Assembly (NCBI GenBank): GCA_963783095.1
Contig: CAWAMR010000003.1
Span: 744,001 to 808,000 of the forward strand
Reading direction: 5' to 3'
Origin: CAWAMR01 sp963783095
GTDB taxonomy: Bacteria > Planctomycetota > Planctomycetia > Gemmatales > Gemmataceae
DNA length: 64,000 nt
The position numbers and the translations under genes were made by a program. The notes under the pieces are model-generated. The model was not told where the DNA came from. It saw only the letters and a list, made by a program, of their open reading frames with translations, and searched no databases. Position 1 is the first letter of the stretch, and each line of letters starts with the position of its first letter. Shown piece by piece: positions 24,770 to 33,479 of the stretch.

Positions 24770-25160
24770 GATTATCGATTTGATGCATTGACGAAGTTCT
24801 TGAATGAATGGAGCCTGTCGGAATGTGTTGCTACAAGTTGCTACAAAAATTGGGTTGTACATCCATGATCGAATATAAGAATGAACGAGTTTGCGAATGT
24901 CGTGCTACAAATCGGTGCAAAAACTGGCTTGCCGATCAACGATTGAATAACAAAACAAACGAGCATGTGATCGCCATGCTACAAATTGCTACAAAAATTG
25001 CGTTGTGCAGCAACGAACGAAAGTACGGACTAACAAATTTCCGAATGTCGTGCTACAAATTGCTACACAATTTTGGTTTTGCGGATCAACGCTTGGATAA
25101 TCAAACAAACGAGGATGTGAACGGGCATGCTACAAATGGCTACAAGAATTCGTTTCGCCC
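24770..25160. repeat. Higher-order repeat array 1 (alternating A/B units)
   Basis: Five units of about 75 bases, each starting near TGCTACAAATTGCTACAA (24831, 24901, 24978, 25053, 25130). The first four spacers alternate between two types: A (like TTGTACA..ATGATCG..GCGAACGAACGAA) and B (like GGATCAACGATTGAATAAC). The array is preceded by the leader CGATTATCGATTTGAT..GACGAAGTT. The same leader and unit types recur at 62800-63860. No gene. Confidence 0.75.
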
Positions 25161-25191
25161 GGTAGGCCGTCAGAATGTCACGAGGGCACAA

Positions 25192-25207
25192 TGTTCCACG
25201 TGGAACA
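25192..25207. promoter_or_regulatory. parS-type centromere site 1
   Basis: TGTTCCACGTGGAACA, a perfect 16-base palindrome matching the ParB binding-site consensus TGTTNCACGTGNAACA exactly. Confidence 0.8.
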
Positions 25208-25328
25208 TTGACTATTTGACGAGGGGGGAGTGATGGTTCTGAACAAATGACAACAAACGGCAACAAATGGCAACAAAAATTGGTTTCGCTCGGTGGGCCA
25301 TCAGAATGTCGCGAAGGGGAAATGAGAA

Positions 25329-25344
25329 TGTTCCACGTGGAACA
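25329..25344. promoter_or_regulatory. parS-type centromere site 2
   Basis: Second identical copy of TGTTCCACGTGGAACA, 137 bases from the first. Between them are CAACAAATGGCAACAAAAATTGG words related to the repeat units. Confidence 0.8.
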
Positions 25345-25496
25345 TCGATTTTGAAACGATCCACGAGCTATTGCCGATGACTGCGATCTTTGTCTGCGAT
25401 TGACAGGATTACCCAAACACACAACAATCTTCCTGGTTACCTCGTCTTCCGCGCAGGATGCCTCGTCGCGGGGTTTTGCCATACAGGTTGAATCGC

Positions 25497-27014
25497 ATGG
25501 ATGCTCCTGGGCTTTCTTCTCCTTCGGCAGCCGGATCTTCGCATACTCAGCGCATTTTCGTCGGCGGCTTGCTCCTGTTGTTCGTGGCGCTGAGCATTCA
25601 ATATAGCCTCAAAGTCAGCAGAGCAACGCATGGGCCGAGATCGGCGATCAATCGCTGGGCGTCGCAGATTCAGGAGATGGAAGCGGGTGAGGATATTCAC
25701 CGACGCCACCATTATCCCAACCCGCCCATCATGGCGATCCTGCTCTTGCCGTTCGCCGAACTGGCCAACCATAGTCCGCTCGCCGCTGCCCTGAGCTGGT
25801 TTTACATCAAGGTCGGCCTGGCGCTTTTGTGCATGTTCTGGGTGTTTCGCATGATCGAGACGCCCGGCCGGCCCTTTCCCGCCTGGGCCAGGGCCGCAAC
25901 GGTCGTGCTGAGCATCCGGCCCATTCTCAGCGATCTGTCGCATGGAAATATCAACATATTTATACTCTTTCTCGTGATCGCTTCTCTGTACGCATTTACG
26001 AGGGGCCGGGATTTCCTGGCGGGTGCGATCCTGGCTTTGGCCATCGCGTGCAAGGTGACGCCGGCGCTTTTTGTCGGTTATTTCCTGTGGAAGCGAGGCT
26101 GGCGCGTGCTGCTGGGCTGCGCGGTGGGTTTGGCGTTATTCTTTCTGGTGATTCCCGGCGCGTACCTGGGTTGGGCGAATAACCTGCGCGATCTGCACAG
26201 CTGGGTCGAGGTCATGATCGTGCCCTATCTCGTGGGCGGGGTCGTGACCTCGGAGCACAACAACCAATCGCTGCCCGGCCTGATCGCCAGGCTGCTGACC
26301 AATGCCCCTTCCTTCACCGTGTACTGGAACGATCGCTACGCGCCGATCTGCTTCCACAACTTCGCCGACATCGGCGCAACTGCGGCCCAATGGCTGGCAA
26401 AAGGCTTCATGGGGCTGTTTGTGCTCCTGGTCATCTGGCGCTGCCGGGCACCGATTCACGAAGAGGGACGATTGGGTGACCAGGTGCGTTCCGGCTGGAA
26501 ATTGTCCGCAGAATATTCGCTGATTCTGCTGGGTATGCTGCTTTTCAGCGAGCGAACCTGGAAGCACCACTGCGTAACTTTGTTGTTGCCGTTTGCGGTG
26601 TTGTGCTATGGGGTCGCTGAAATCGATATGTCCAAACTCCGAAGAATGATCCTGATCGGTTCGCAAGTTTTGGCAAGTTTGCTGATTGCTTCGACGAGCA
26701 CGGGTGTAATCGAAAGCGAAGTTCGGCTTCAAAGCGCATGTGATGTGACAGCGGTGGGAGCAGGCCCGCTGGCGCTTTTGACGGCAACGATGTCGGGAGC
26801 GCTGACCGACTCACCGGGGAAAGTGGCACAGGTATATGGGGCTTATGTCTGGGCGTTTTTCGTGTTGATCGTCGGTATCGCGGCGATGATGCAACGGCAG
26901 CCGATCGTGATATCGAAACTTTGGCCGTGGTGGTTCCTGAAGGGTCGCCGCAAGAGGCAGCCGAGAGCGTTGGCAGAAGAACAAGTAACAGAGCCTGCGA
27001 AGGTTACAAAATGA
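25497..27014 (+). CDS. GT87-like (DUF2029) membrane glycosyltransferase
   Basis: About 505 residues with roughly ten hydrophobic helices, so an integral membrane protein. HYPNPPIMAILLLPF near the N terminus, LSHGNINIFILFLVIASL, and KVTPALFVGYFLWKRGWR in the middle are typical of the GT87 family (DUF2029), which uses polyprenyl-phosphate sugar donors to mannosylate or arabinosylate lipids and glycans. The C-terminal 40 residues are basic and cytoplasmic. An in-frame ATG at 25458 exists; the one at 25497 (MDAPGLSSPSAAGSS) fits better before the first helix. Substrate unknown. It lies directly right of the parS sites. Confidence 0.75.
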   Translation: MDAPGLSSPSAAGSSHTQRIFVGGLLLLFVALSIQYSLKVSRATHGPRSAINRWASQIQEMEAGEDIHRRHHYPNPPIMAILLLPFAELANHSPLAAALSWFYIKVGLALLCMFWVFRMIETPGRPFPAWARAATVVLSIRPILSDLSHGNINIFILFLVIASLYAFTRGRDFLAGAILALAIACKVTPALFVGYFLWKRGWRVLLGCAVGLALFFLVIPGAYLGWANNLRDLHSWVEVMIVPYLVGGVVTSEHNNQSLPGLIARLLTNAPSFTVYWNDRYAPICFHNFADIGATAAQWLAKGFMGLFVLLVIWRCRAPIHEEGRLGDQVRSGWKLSAEYSLILLGMLLFSERTWKHHCVTLLLPFAVLCYGVAEIDMSKLRRMILIGSQVLASLLIASTSTGVIESEVRLQSACDVTAVGAGPLALLTATMSGALTDSPGKVAQVYGAYVWAFFVLIVGIAAMMQRQPIVISKLWPWWFLKGRRKRQPRALAEEQVTEPAKVTK

Positions 27015-27035
27015 CCGCTTCAGGCTTCAGCGAGA

Positions 27036-28004
27036 ATGGTCTCTATGATTCTTGGTGTCGATCCGAAAGTCGATTACGCATTCAAACTTCTGTTTGGTTC
27101 AACCGGCTCTGAGCCTATGTTGATCGATGTAATTGGAGCGGCGCTGGGTTCCCGGTTGAATCCGCCAATTACCGCAGTGGAGATCGGCAATCCGTTCAAC
27201 AACAAGGACACGTTGGACGACAAGCTCTCGATCCTGGATATCAAGGCCAAAGACTCGGAAGGACGGTGGTATAATGTCGAAATGCAAATGTTGCCGGGTT
27301 CCTATTTCCGCCCTCGGGTGGTATACTACGGAAGTAAGCTGCATTCGCAACAGTTGCAGGAGGGCGAAGATTACCACCAACTGCGAGACACTTTCGTCAT
27401 CGGTTTCGTGAATGGCGTTCTCTTTCGCGAAGTGCCCGAATATCGATTGCTGTTTGAGTTGCGTAATCGGGAACACCCGGAACTGCTGTTTTCTCCGCAG
27501 CTATCGATCTGTCTGATCGAGTTGCCCAAGTTTCAACTCCCCATCGAGAGCCTTTCCAACGACCTGGAAAGGTGGTGCTACTTTCTGCGACATGCCGAGG
27601 AATTGGATCCAACATTGTTGCCGGAACAGCTAAAGACTCCGATGATTGAACGCGCTGTGGAGAGATTACGCATGATGGGCCAAACACCTGTGGAACGAGA
27701 GCGCTACGAATCGCGGCTGAAGGCTCAGCGAGACTTTTCCAGCGGCTTGAAGGACGCCAGACTGGAAGGCAAACTGGAAGGCAAACTGGAAGGCAAACTG
27801 GAAGGCAAACTGGAGGCGACGCTCAACAAACTTGAAAAGTTGTTGCAGTTCAAGTTTGGCAATGCGGGCCAGGAATTTGTTGACAGCGTCCGAGGATTGC
27901 CTGAACTTGCGGATCTGGACACGGCCTTTGATGCTCTTCTTCAGGCCCAATCTCCGGATGAATTTCGAACGATGCTTGCGAACCTTTCTGGGAAAACTAC
28001 ATGA
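27036..28004 (+). CDS. Rpn family PD-(D/E)XK nuclease
   Basis: A 322-residue protein of the Rpn/TIGR01784 family (recombination-promoting nuclease, formerly 'putative transposase'). It has the starting block DPKVDYAFKLLFG, the nuclease core LSILDIKAKDSEGRWYNVEMQ (D..E-x-Q), YYGSKLHSQQLQEGEDY and the helical C-terminal half. Between residues 235 and 260 is an EGKL repeat encoded by 12-base direct repeats (27764-27815). Family members cleave DNA, act in recA-independent recombination, and some act in phage defence. The start may be ATG 27045 (MILGVDP). Intact. Confidence 0.82.
   Translation: MVSMILGVDPKVDYAFKLLFGSTGSEPMLIDVIGAALGSRLNPPITAVEIGNPFNNKDTLDDKLSILDIKAKDSEGRWYNVEMQMLPGSYFRPRVVYYGSKLHSQQLQEGEDYHQLRDTFVIGFVNGVLFREVPEYRLLFELRNREHPELLFSPQLSICLIELPKFQLPIESLSNDLERWCYFLRHAEELDPTLLPEQLKTPMIERAVERLRMMGQTPVERERYESRLKAQRDFSSGLKDARLEGKLEGKLEGKLEGKLEATLNKLEKLLQFKFGNAGQEFVDSVRGLPELADLDTAFDALLQAQSPDEFRTMLANLSGKTT
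27764..27815 (+). repeat. 12-bp tandem repeat in the Rpn gene
   Basis: Four to five copies of GGAAGGCAAACT encode EGKLEGKL... The copies are almost perfect, so length variation by slippage is expected. Confidence 0.8.
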
Positions 28005-28076
28005 TGTGTATTGCACGTCACTTCAAGAATGTGATTCTTCAGAGATATGCTGAGTGAGTGATTTGCATACGCAACG

Positions 28077-28793
28077 TCAATCGGTCTTGCGGATCGTGGT
28101 CTCCAAATCATAATCGACCCGCCGGAACCATATCCGCTCCCCATCGAATAGAGCGTAGCAGGCTCGATCGTCGCCGTCCCTCGGTTGGCCCACCGATCCA
28201 ACATTGCAAATCAGTTTGCAGCCACCTACGGCGAAACCATTCTCACAATCCTTGGGGTGGATGAACTCCCATTCGCCGGAAGCACGCTCGATGAAAACAC
28301 CTGGAACATGAGTGTGGCCACAGAAACAAACCCGGTCGAACAGTGCTCCGATTCGTTCCATCTTTCGGGAGTTATAGATGTCTTCCGGGAACACATACTC
28401 GTGAAGCGGATCGCGGGCGGACCCGTGGACGTACAACACTTCTTCGTCGCGATGAATTTGAGGCAGATTGCCCAGGAAGGCGGCGCGGCGCTGTTTCTCG
28501 GCAGGCTCGCCAACCATTTTGAGTTGGGTTTGTGTCCACGGGATGCTGCGCTCGGTACTCTCGGAGAACCCGTCCGCGGTGTTGAGAACGGCGTAGTCAA
28601 AGTGCCCCAGGAGCACAACCGACATTTGCATCGCGAGGTCGAGACACTCGATCGGATTCGGACCGTAACCAAGTGTGTCGCCGAGGTTGTAGACACTGCT
28701 GATCCCCTGACGTTTCACGTCGGCGAGGACGGCTGTCAGGGCTTCGAGGTTGCCATGCACATCGCTCAGAATCGCCCGCACCGTTGATCTCAC
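28077..28793 (-). CDS. Metallophosphoesterase (YfcE/MJ0936 type)
   Basis: A 238-residue calcineurin-like phosphoesterase. Motifs: DVHGN (9-13), NLGDTLGYGPNP (36-47), GHTHVPG (C-terminal), GSVGQPRDGD. These bind two metals and hydrolyse phosphodiesters. The usual GNHD box is replaced by GHFD (LLGHFDYAV), so one catalytic position differs. The rest, including the FSESTERSIPWT segment, is like planctomycete homologues. No signal peptide. Downstream is nothing of note; upstream is a 25-bp inverted repeat. Confidence 0.8.
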   Translation of the reverse strand: MRSTVRAILSDVHGNLEALTAVLADVKRQGISSVYNLGDTLGYGPNPIECLDLAMQMSVVLLGHFDYAVLNTADGFSESTERSIPWTQTQLKMVGEPAEKQRRAAFLGNLPQIHRDEEVLYVHGSARDPLHEYVFPEDIYNSRKMERIGALFDRVCFCGHTHVPGVFIERASGEWEFIHPKDCENGFAVGGCKLICNVGSVGQPRDGDDRACYALFDGERIWFRRVDYDLETTIRKTD

Positions 28794-28795
28794 TC

Positions 28796-28858
28796 AAAAG
28801 ATGAAGGATGAATCAAAACAATTCACCCCGGATTTGTTTTGATTCATCCTTCATCTTT
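28796..28858. repeat. Inverted repeat between two genes
   Basis: AAAGATGAAGGATGAATCAAAACAA and its exact complement 28834-28858 form a 25-bp stem with a 12-base loop. It could act as a terminator for the sigma factor gene, whose end is at 28873. Confidence 0.8.
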
Positions 28859-28872
28859 CATCCTTTCGAGAG

Positions 28873-29709
28873 TCACTCGACCGACAAGCTATCGCTCAAT
28901 TTGGCCAGTGCTTCGCTTTCGATTTGGCGTACTCGTTCCCGCGTTAGCCCAAGACACTCGCCGATCTCCTTCAGCGTTTTCGGCTCTTCGTCGTTCAGGC
29001 CGAAACGCATCCGCAGAACGCTGGCTTCGCGCGGGTCCATTTTGTCCAATAAGTGCAAGACTTGTTTCAGATCATCCGAATCCTGCATCTCGTTGTCGGG
29101 CGTTTTCGTTCGACCGTCCATCAACATCTCGTCGATCGACCAGCCCGTTTCGGTTTGATCGGTTTGCGGTGCGGAATTGTAGACGCGAATGGCTTTCTTG
29201 ATAATGTTGAGTTTCTTCTTCGGCAGACCGAGGAACTTGGCAACTTCCTCGTTGGTGGGCGGCCGGCCATACTCATCCTGCAACTGACTCGTGGCTCGCC
29301 GCCATTTGGCCAGCAACTCGACCATGTAGGCGGGAATCCGGATCGTTTTGGCCGTGTTTACCAGGGCGCGCTTGATCGACTGCTTGATCCAGTAACTTGC
29401 ATAAGTGCTGAAGCGCGTATTCATGTTGGGGTCGAAACCCTCGACCGCCCGCAAAAGCCCGAGATTGCCTTCCTCGATTAAATCCTGCAAAGCCAAACCC
29501 TTACCGGTGTAGCCGCGTGCGATATTGACGACGAGTCGAAGATTGGCGCGCACCATCTGATCGCGTGCTTCCGTGTCGCCAATGCCGATGCGGTGCGCCA
29601 GAGTTTTTTCTTCTTCGGCGGTCAAAAGCGCGGTCTCGTTGATCTCCCGGAGATAGGTCTCCAGCGGGGATTGCACGAGTTCTGGGTTGCGCAGTTTGCG
29701 TGGGTTCAT
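28873..29709 (-). CDS. RNA polymerase sigma-70 factor, RpoD/SigA-like
   Basis: About 278 residues from the ATG at 29709; an in-frame extension to 29874 exists but is not conserved-looking. Region 1.2 ETYLREINETALLTAEEE, region 2 RLVVNIARGYTGKGLALQDLIEEGNLGL, the -10 region TRFSTYASYWIKQ, region 3 EEVAKFLGLPKKK, and region 4 GECLGLTRERVRQIESEAL recognise promoters. No anti-sigma gene is adjacent. The short form without region 1.1 is like group 2 or planctomycete paralogous sigma factors. Intact. Confidence 0.88.
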   Translation of the reverse strand: MNPRKLRNPELVQSPLETYLREINETALLTAEEEKTLAHRIGIGDTEARDQMVRANLRLVVNIARGYTGKGLALQDLIEEGNLGLLRAVEGFDPNMNTRFSTYASYWIKQSIKRALVNTAKTIRIPAYMVELLAKWRRATSQLQDEYGRPPTNEEVAKFLGLPKKKLNIIKKAIRVYNSAPQTDQTETGWSIDEMLMDGRTKTPDNEMQDSDDLKQVLHLLDKMDPREASVLRMRFGLNDEEPKTLKEIGECLGLTRERVRQIESEALAKLSDSLSVE

Positions 29710-30044
29710 GACAAAGGCTTCCCGCACAATAGGGTTCCCGTTGTTCGGAAGCGGCGGATTTATGGTACTCAATGTCGTCCAAATTTCGGGGTCGATCGTA
29801 GCGTCGAGACTTATTTTAGTCTCTTCGCACTCAAACATCGAACGACAAACGAATTTTATGCCTGAACGGGCCACCCATCGGATCCTTCCGAGACATCTCT
29901 GCTTGACTTTTCAGAGATGATTATGCTTGTCGTATCGTCTTGATGGAAATTGGACTGGACGCGAAGCTGGGTAAAACCGTCCCGATCCGGCAGTGGCGAA
30001 TGAATCAGTCGAACAATACGAGGGATCGATACAACCGGTATTCG

Positions 30045-30125
30045 TCAGTGTTCAGTTTTCAGTGTTCAGTTTTCAGTAAAATCCATTGTCTTGAACTGAA
30101 CACTGAAAACTGAATACTGAAAACT
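30045..30125. repeat. Inverted repeat of GTTCAGTTTTCAGT
   Basis: Tandem GTGTTCAGTTTTCAGT words followed by the reverse complement ACTGAAAACTGAA. It lies just downstream of the rpsA 3' end. A related repeat is at 42275-42390. Confidence 0.7.
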
Positions 30126-30128
30126 CTC

Positions 30129-31950
30129 CTATTTCTTCTCTTCCGCAACAGCGGGGGTCGGTGGGATATTGATGAGCAAGCCACCTGCACCGGTGCCGCC
30201 GCGCAGTTCCTTGTCGCGGCCCTTGCCGTCCTTATCCTTCGTGTCCTTCTCCTTGCTGGCAGCCTCTGCCGCTGCGGCCTCTGCGCTCTTCTGCTCTTCC
30301 TCCGTGATGCCGCCGTGGAGATTCTTCCGGCTCAGGCCGATCTTGCGATCCTTGGCATCGACGCGCAACACCTTGACTTCGAGTTCCTCGACCGACTTTG
30401 ACGAGTTCTTCGGGGTTCTCGACCTTGTCGTCGGATAGTTCCGAGACATGGAGCAACCCTTCCAGACCCTGCTCGAGTTCGACGAATACGCCGAAATTGG
30501 TGATCTTGGTGACCTTGCCGGTTTTGACTTCACCCGGCTTGTAGCGGCCTGGAATGTCGCCTTCCCACGGATCGCCGCCATCTGTTTCAGACCCAAAGCG
30601 ACGCGCTTGCGCTCCTGATCGACATTCAGAACGATGCAGGTGACCTTTTGACCCTTCTGAACCACTTCGTTCGGATGGCTGACTTTTTGCACCCAGCTCA
30701 TGTCGCTGACGTGCAACAAGCCGTCGATACCTTCCTCAATTTCGATAAAAGCGCCATAATTGGTCAGGTTGCGCACGGTCCCGGTAACAATGGTATTGGG
30801 CGGGTAGCGCTCGGCGACCTTGTCCCAGGGATTATCCTGGCACTGTTTCATACCCAGAGAGATTTCCTGTTTCTCGCGGTTGATGTTCAGCACCTGCACT
30901 TCGATTTCCTGGCCCTGGGTGACGACTTCGTGCGGGTCGTTGATGCGCTTGGTCCAGGACATTTCGGAGATATGAACCAGACCTTCGATGCCCGGCTCCA
31001 GTTTCACGAATGCTCCGTAGGTCATGATGTTCACGACTTCGCCGCGATGCCGGCTGCCGATCGGGTACTTGCCTTCGATATTCTGCCAGGGGCTGGCGCT
31101 CTTCTGCTTCAGGCCAAGCGCGATCTTCTCCTTCTCCTTATCCACGGAGATGATGAAGACCTCGAGTTCCTGGTCGATTTTGACGACGTCGTGCGGATTG
31201 TTGACGCGATGCCAGGCCATGTCGGTGATGTGCAGCAAGCCGTCGATGCCGCCGAGATCGACGAACGCGCCGAATTCGGCGATGTTCTTGACAACGCCCT
31301 TGCGCAACTGGCCCGGCTCGATCTCGCGGAGGAGTTTATCCTTGAGTTCCTGCCGCTTGTCCTCGATCAGTTTCCGCCGGCTCACAACGATATTTCGGCG
31401 CTGCTTCATCGATCTTGAGGATCTTGCACTCGATGTTCCGGTTGATGTAATCGCCGATGTCCGGGGGCCTACGGATATCGACCTGGCTGGCGGGCAGGAA
31501 GACGTTGACGCCGATGTTGACGAGCAGCCCGCCCTTGATCTTCCGCGTGACCATGCCGGAAACCACGTCGCCTTCCTTGTGCTTGGCGAGAATGGCTTCC
31601 CATTCTTTTTGGCGTTTGGCTTTGCGGTAACTCAGCGAGATGCCGCCGTCTTCGTCTTCGACGGTTTCGAGCAGGACTTGAAGTTTATCGCCGACCTTGG
31701 GGAGGTTGGCCGGATCAGCGCCTTCTTCGCGCCATTCATCGATCTTGATGATTCCTTCGCTCTTGTAGCCGATGTCGATGATGACATCTTCGCCGCGAAT
31801 TTCGCGGACGATGCCTTCGACGATCTTGTTGACGTCGAAGTCGATACTCTGATTGTCGAGCCACTGGGCGATTTCATCGTCAAATTCTTTTTCGAGTTCT
31901 ACATCTTGATCGGTGACATCGAATTGAAGGAGGAGGTTACGATTGACCAT
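30129..31950 (-). CDS. rpsA: 30S ribosomal protein S1 (three frameshifts in this sequence)
   Basis: Ribosomal protein S1, about 600 residues, binds mRNA near the ribosome. Several S1 domains are seen: KIVEGIVREIRGEDVIIDIGY, GDVVSGMVTRKIKGGLLVNIG, GVVKNIAEFGAFVDLGGIDGLLH, GEVVNIMTYGAFVKLEPGIEGL, GTVRNLTNYGAFIEIEEGIDGLLH. A sixth lies in another frame (about 30600-30390, EQGLEGLLHVSEL). Frame breaks near 31395, 30590 and 30400. As S1 is essential, these are almost surely sequence errors. A low-complexity lysine/glutamate tail follows. Confidence 0.9.
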
Positions 31951-32137
31951 ATTGTGAAGAGGATTCCCACTCCCGGCTCATTCCGTGCAGCCGAGAGAAA
32001 CAAAAGAGAAAAGAGGTTGCGACCAACTCCGGTCCCTAGGCACGCGCATAGAGAGACAACCGGCGCTGGACTGCACATTATATATCGATCGAAGGAAATC
32101 TCCAGTGCAAGCGCAGAAGATGGGATTTTGGGGTGTA

Positions 32138-32241
32138 GCCATGTTCTCTGGGGGGTTGTCGTAGCGGCGGCATCCTGCCGCCGTCTGCAGCCCCTCGGCG
32201 GCAGGATGCCGCCGCTACGACAACCCCCCAGAGAACATGGC
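32138..32241. repeat. Long palindromic repeat GTAGCGGCGGCATCC
   Basis: Almost perfect palindrome: GCCATGTTCTCTGGGGGGTTG then TCGTAGCGGCGGCATCCTGCC, and complement. One arm or parts recur at about 10400 and 24220. Positioned in the region upstream of rpsA. Confidence 0.8.
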
Positions 32242-32341
32242 TGCACCCGGATTTTGCTCGTCTGGCCCCAAGAATTCAGGTCGAGTACAATGAAACCGGT
32301 TGGCGAATCGAATACCTGTGTGATACTCGTCCGGAAAGGCC

Positions 32342-33234
32342 ATGATCGAACCCCGACCCCTACATCGAATATTCGCTCTGTCGTGGATCGATTTCTTCGA
32401 TGGCACTTCGGTGGAAGTCGAGACCGAGAAGGATCTATCCCTGAAGCAGCAGTTCGTCGATGTAGTTCTCATCCGCAAAGGGGCCGAGGAGATTCCTCGA
32501 GAGTTGCCCGATGGTCTGGAAGGTCTGGCAGCGCACAACCTGTTGACGTTTAAATCCTATCAGGAATCGCTCGATGCTTGGGCCTTGTATGAGTTGGTTG
32601 GCCACTATGTCAACTACCGGAAGCAATCGAGCCAGTCGATGCAATCCCTTGATCCGGAGGAAGATTACAAGCTCTTCGCCATCTGCGCTCGCTTTCCGAA
32701 CAATCTGGCGCAACAAGGAGTGCTCAGGGCGATTCAAGATGGTGTGTACGAGATTCAATGGCTGACTTTGCGGATTCGGATCATAGTCATTCATCAATTA
32801 CCGCTGGAAGAACGCAACGCCATGTTGTTGGTTTTCAGCGCCGCGAGGAATCGCTGCGATACGGCAGGGAACATCACAAGCAGTATTCCAGCGAAACCAG
32901 CACAGTTTTGAACGAACTATTTCGTTTTTACATCGAGGATCCAACCATGAACGAAAAACTCAAAGAGTTCGCCCGTGAAAGCCGGCAGAAACTACTGAAG
33001 AGTTTGTCTTTAGAGGAACGACTCGAAGGGCTCTCCGCGGAGGAACTTCTCAAAAGATTCCCTACGGAGGAACTTCTCAAAGGACTACCTGCGGAGGAAC
33101 GTCTCAAAGGACTTCCTGCGGAGGAACGTCTCAAAGGACTTTCTCCCGAAGAAGTGGTTCGTGCAATTCCCCCTGAAGTACTGAAGGCGTTGGCTCAAAA
33201 ACTCAAGGAAAATGGTTCGTCAACGACCCAATAG
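32342..33234 (+). CDS. Putative PD-(D/E)XK nuclease-like protein with repeat tail (frameshifted)
   Basis: About 297 residues if one frameshift near 32850 is repaired. The start has a WIDFFDGTSVEVE segment, then SLKQQFVDVVLIRKG (nuclease-type D..V.I core), and YELVGHYVNYRKQ. The second half (FRFYIEDPTMNEKL...) ends in a leucine/glutamate tail with nine-residue repeats LKGLPAEER (32985-33165). The layout parallels the Rpn-like gene at 27036. I infer a nuclease fold, with weak support. Confidence 0.55.
33018..33155 (+). repeat. 27-bp tandem repeats in coding tail
   Basis: Units of about 27 bases such as CTCAAAGGACT.CCTGCGGAGG encode LKGLPAEER/LLKRFPTEE. Five copies; the last two inner ones are nearly identical. 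Confidence 0.7.
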
Positions 33235-33479
33235 AATATGTCCAGTACGATTGAGGAATCATCGTAGATTGCCGCAACCCTGTCCAACCGTATGAAACCC
33301 AACCTCCAGACTAAGGATTGAATAGAGATTGGGGTCGAACCGTCTAAATTCCAACCCAACCAAGGTTTTCTCGTTGTCGATAGACCCGTATCCGGAATAG
33401 GTTAATTCCCTAGAATCTCTCCATCGCCGTTCACCCAAACGACGATTTCCTCATCCTTGCCAGGCTTCGCCCGCCCAGA
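33235..33479. other. Intergenic, no gene seen
   Basis: Upstream of the polyprenyl synthetase fusion gene. No long repeat or clear promoter visible. Confidence 0.4.

Noticed and set aside
25063..25482. Coding frame over the parS region
   Set aside because: It consists of translated repeat words and parS palindromes.
30648..32553. Long + strand frames opposite rpsA
   Set aside because: They are antisense to S1 domains that are clear on the - strand, and composition is that of a shadow frame.
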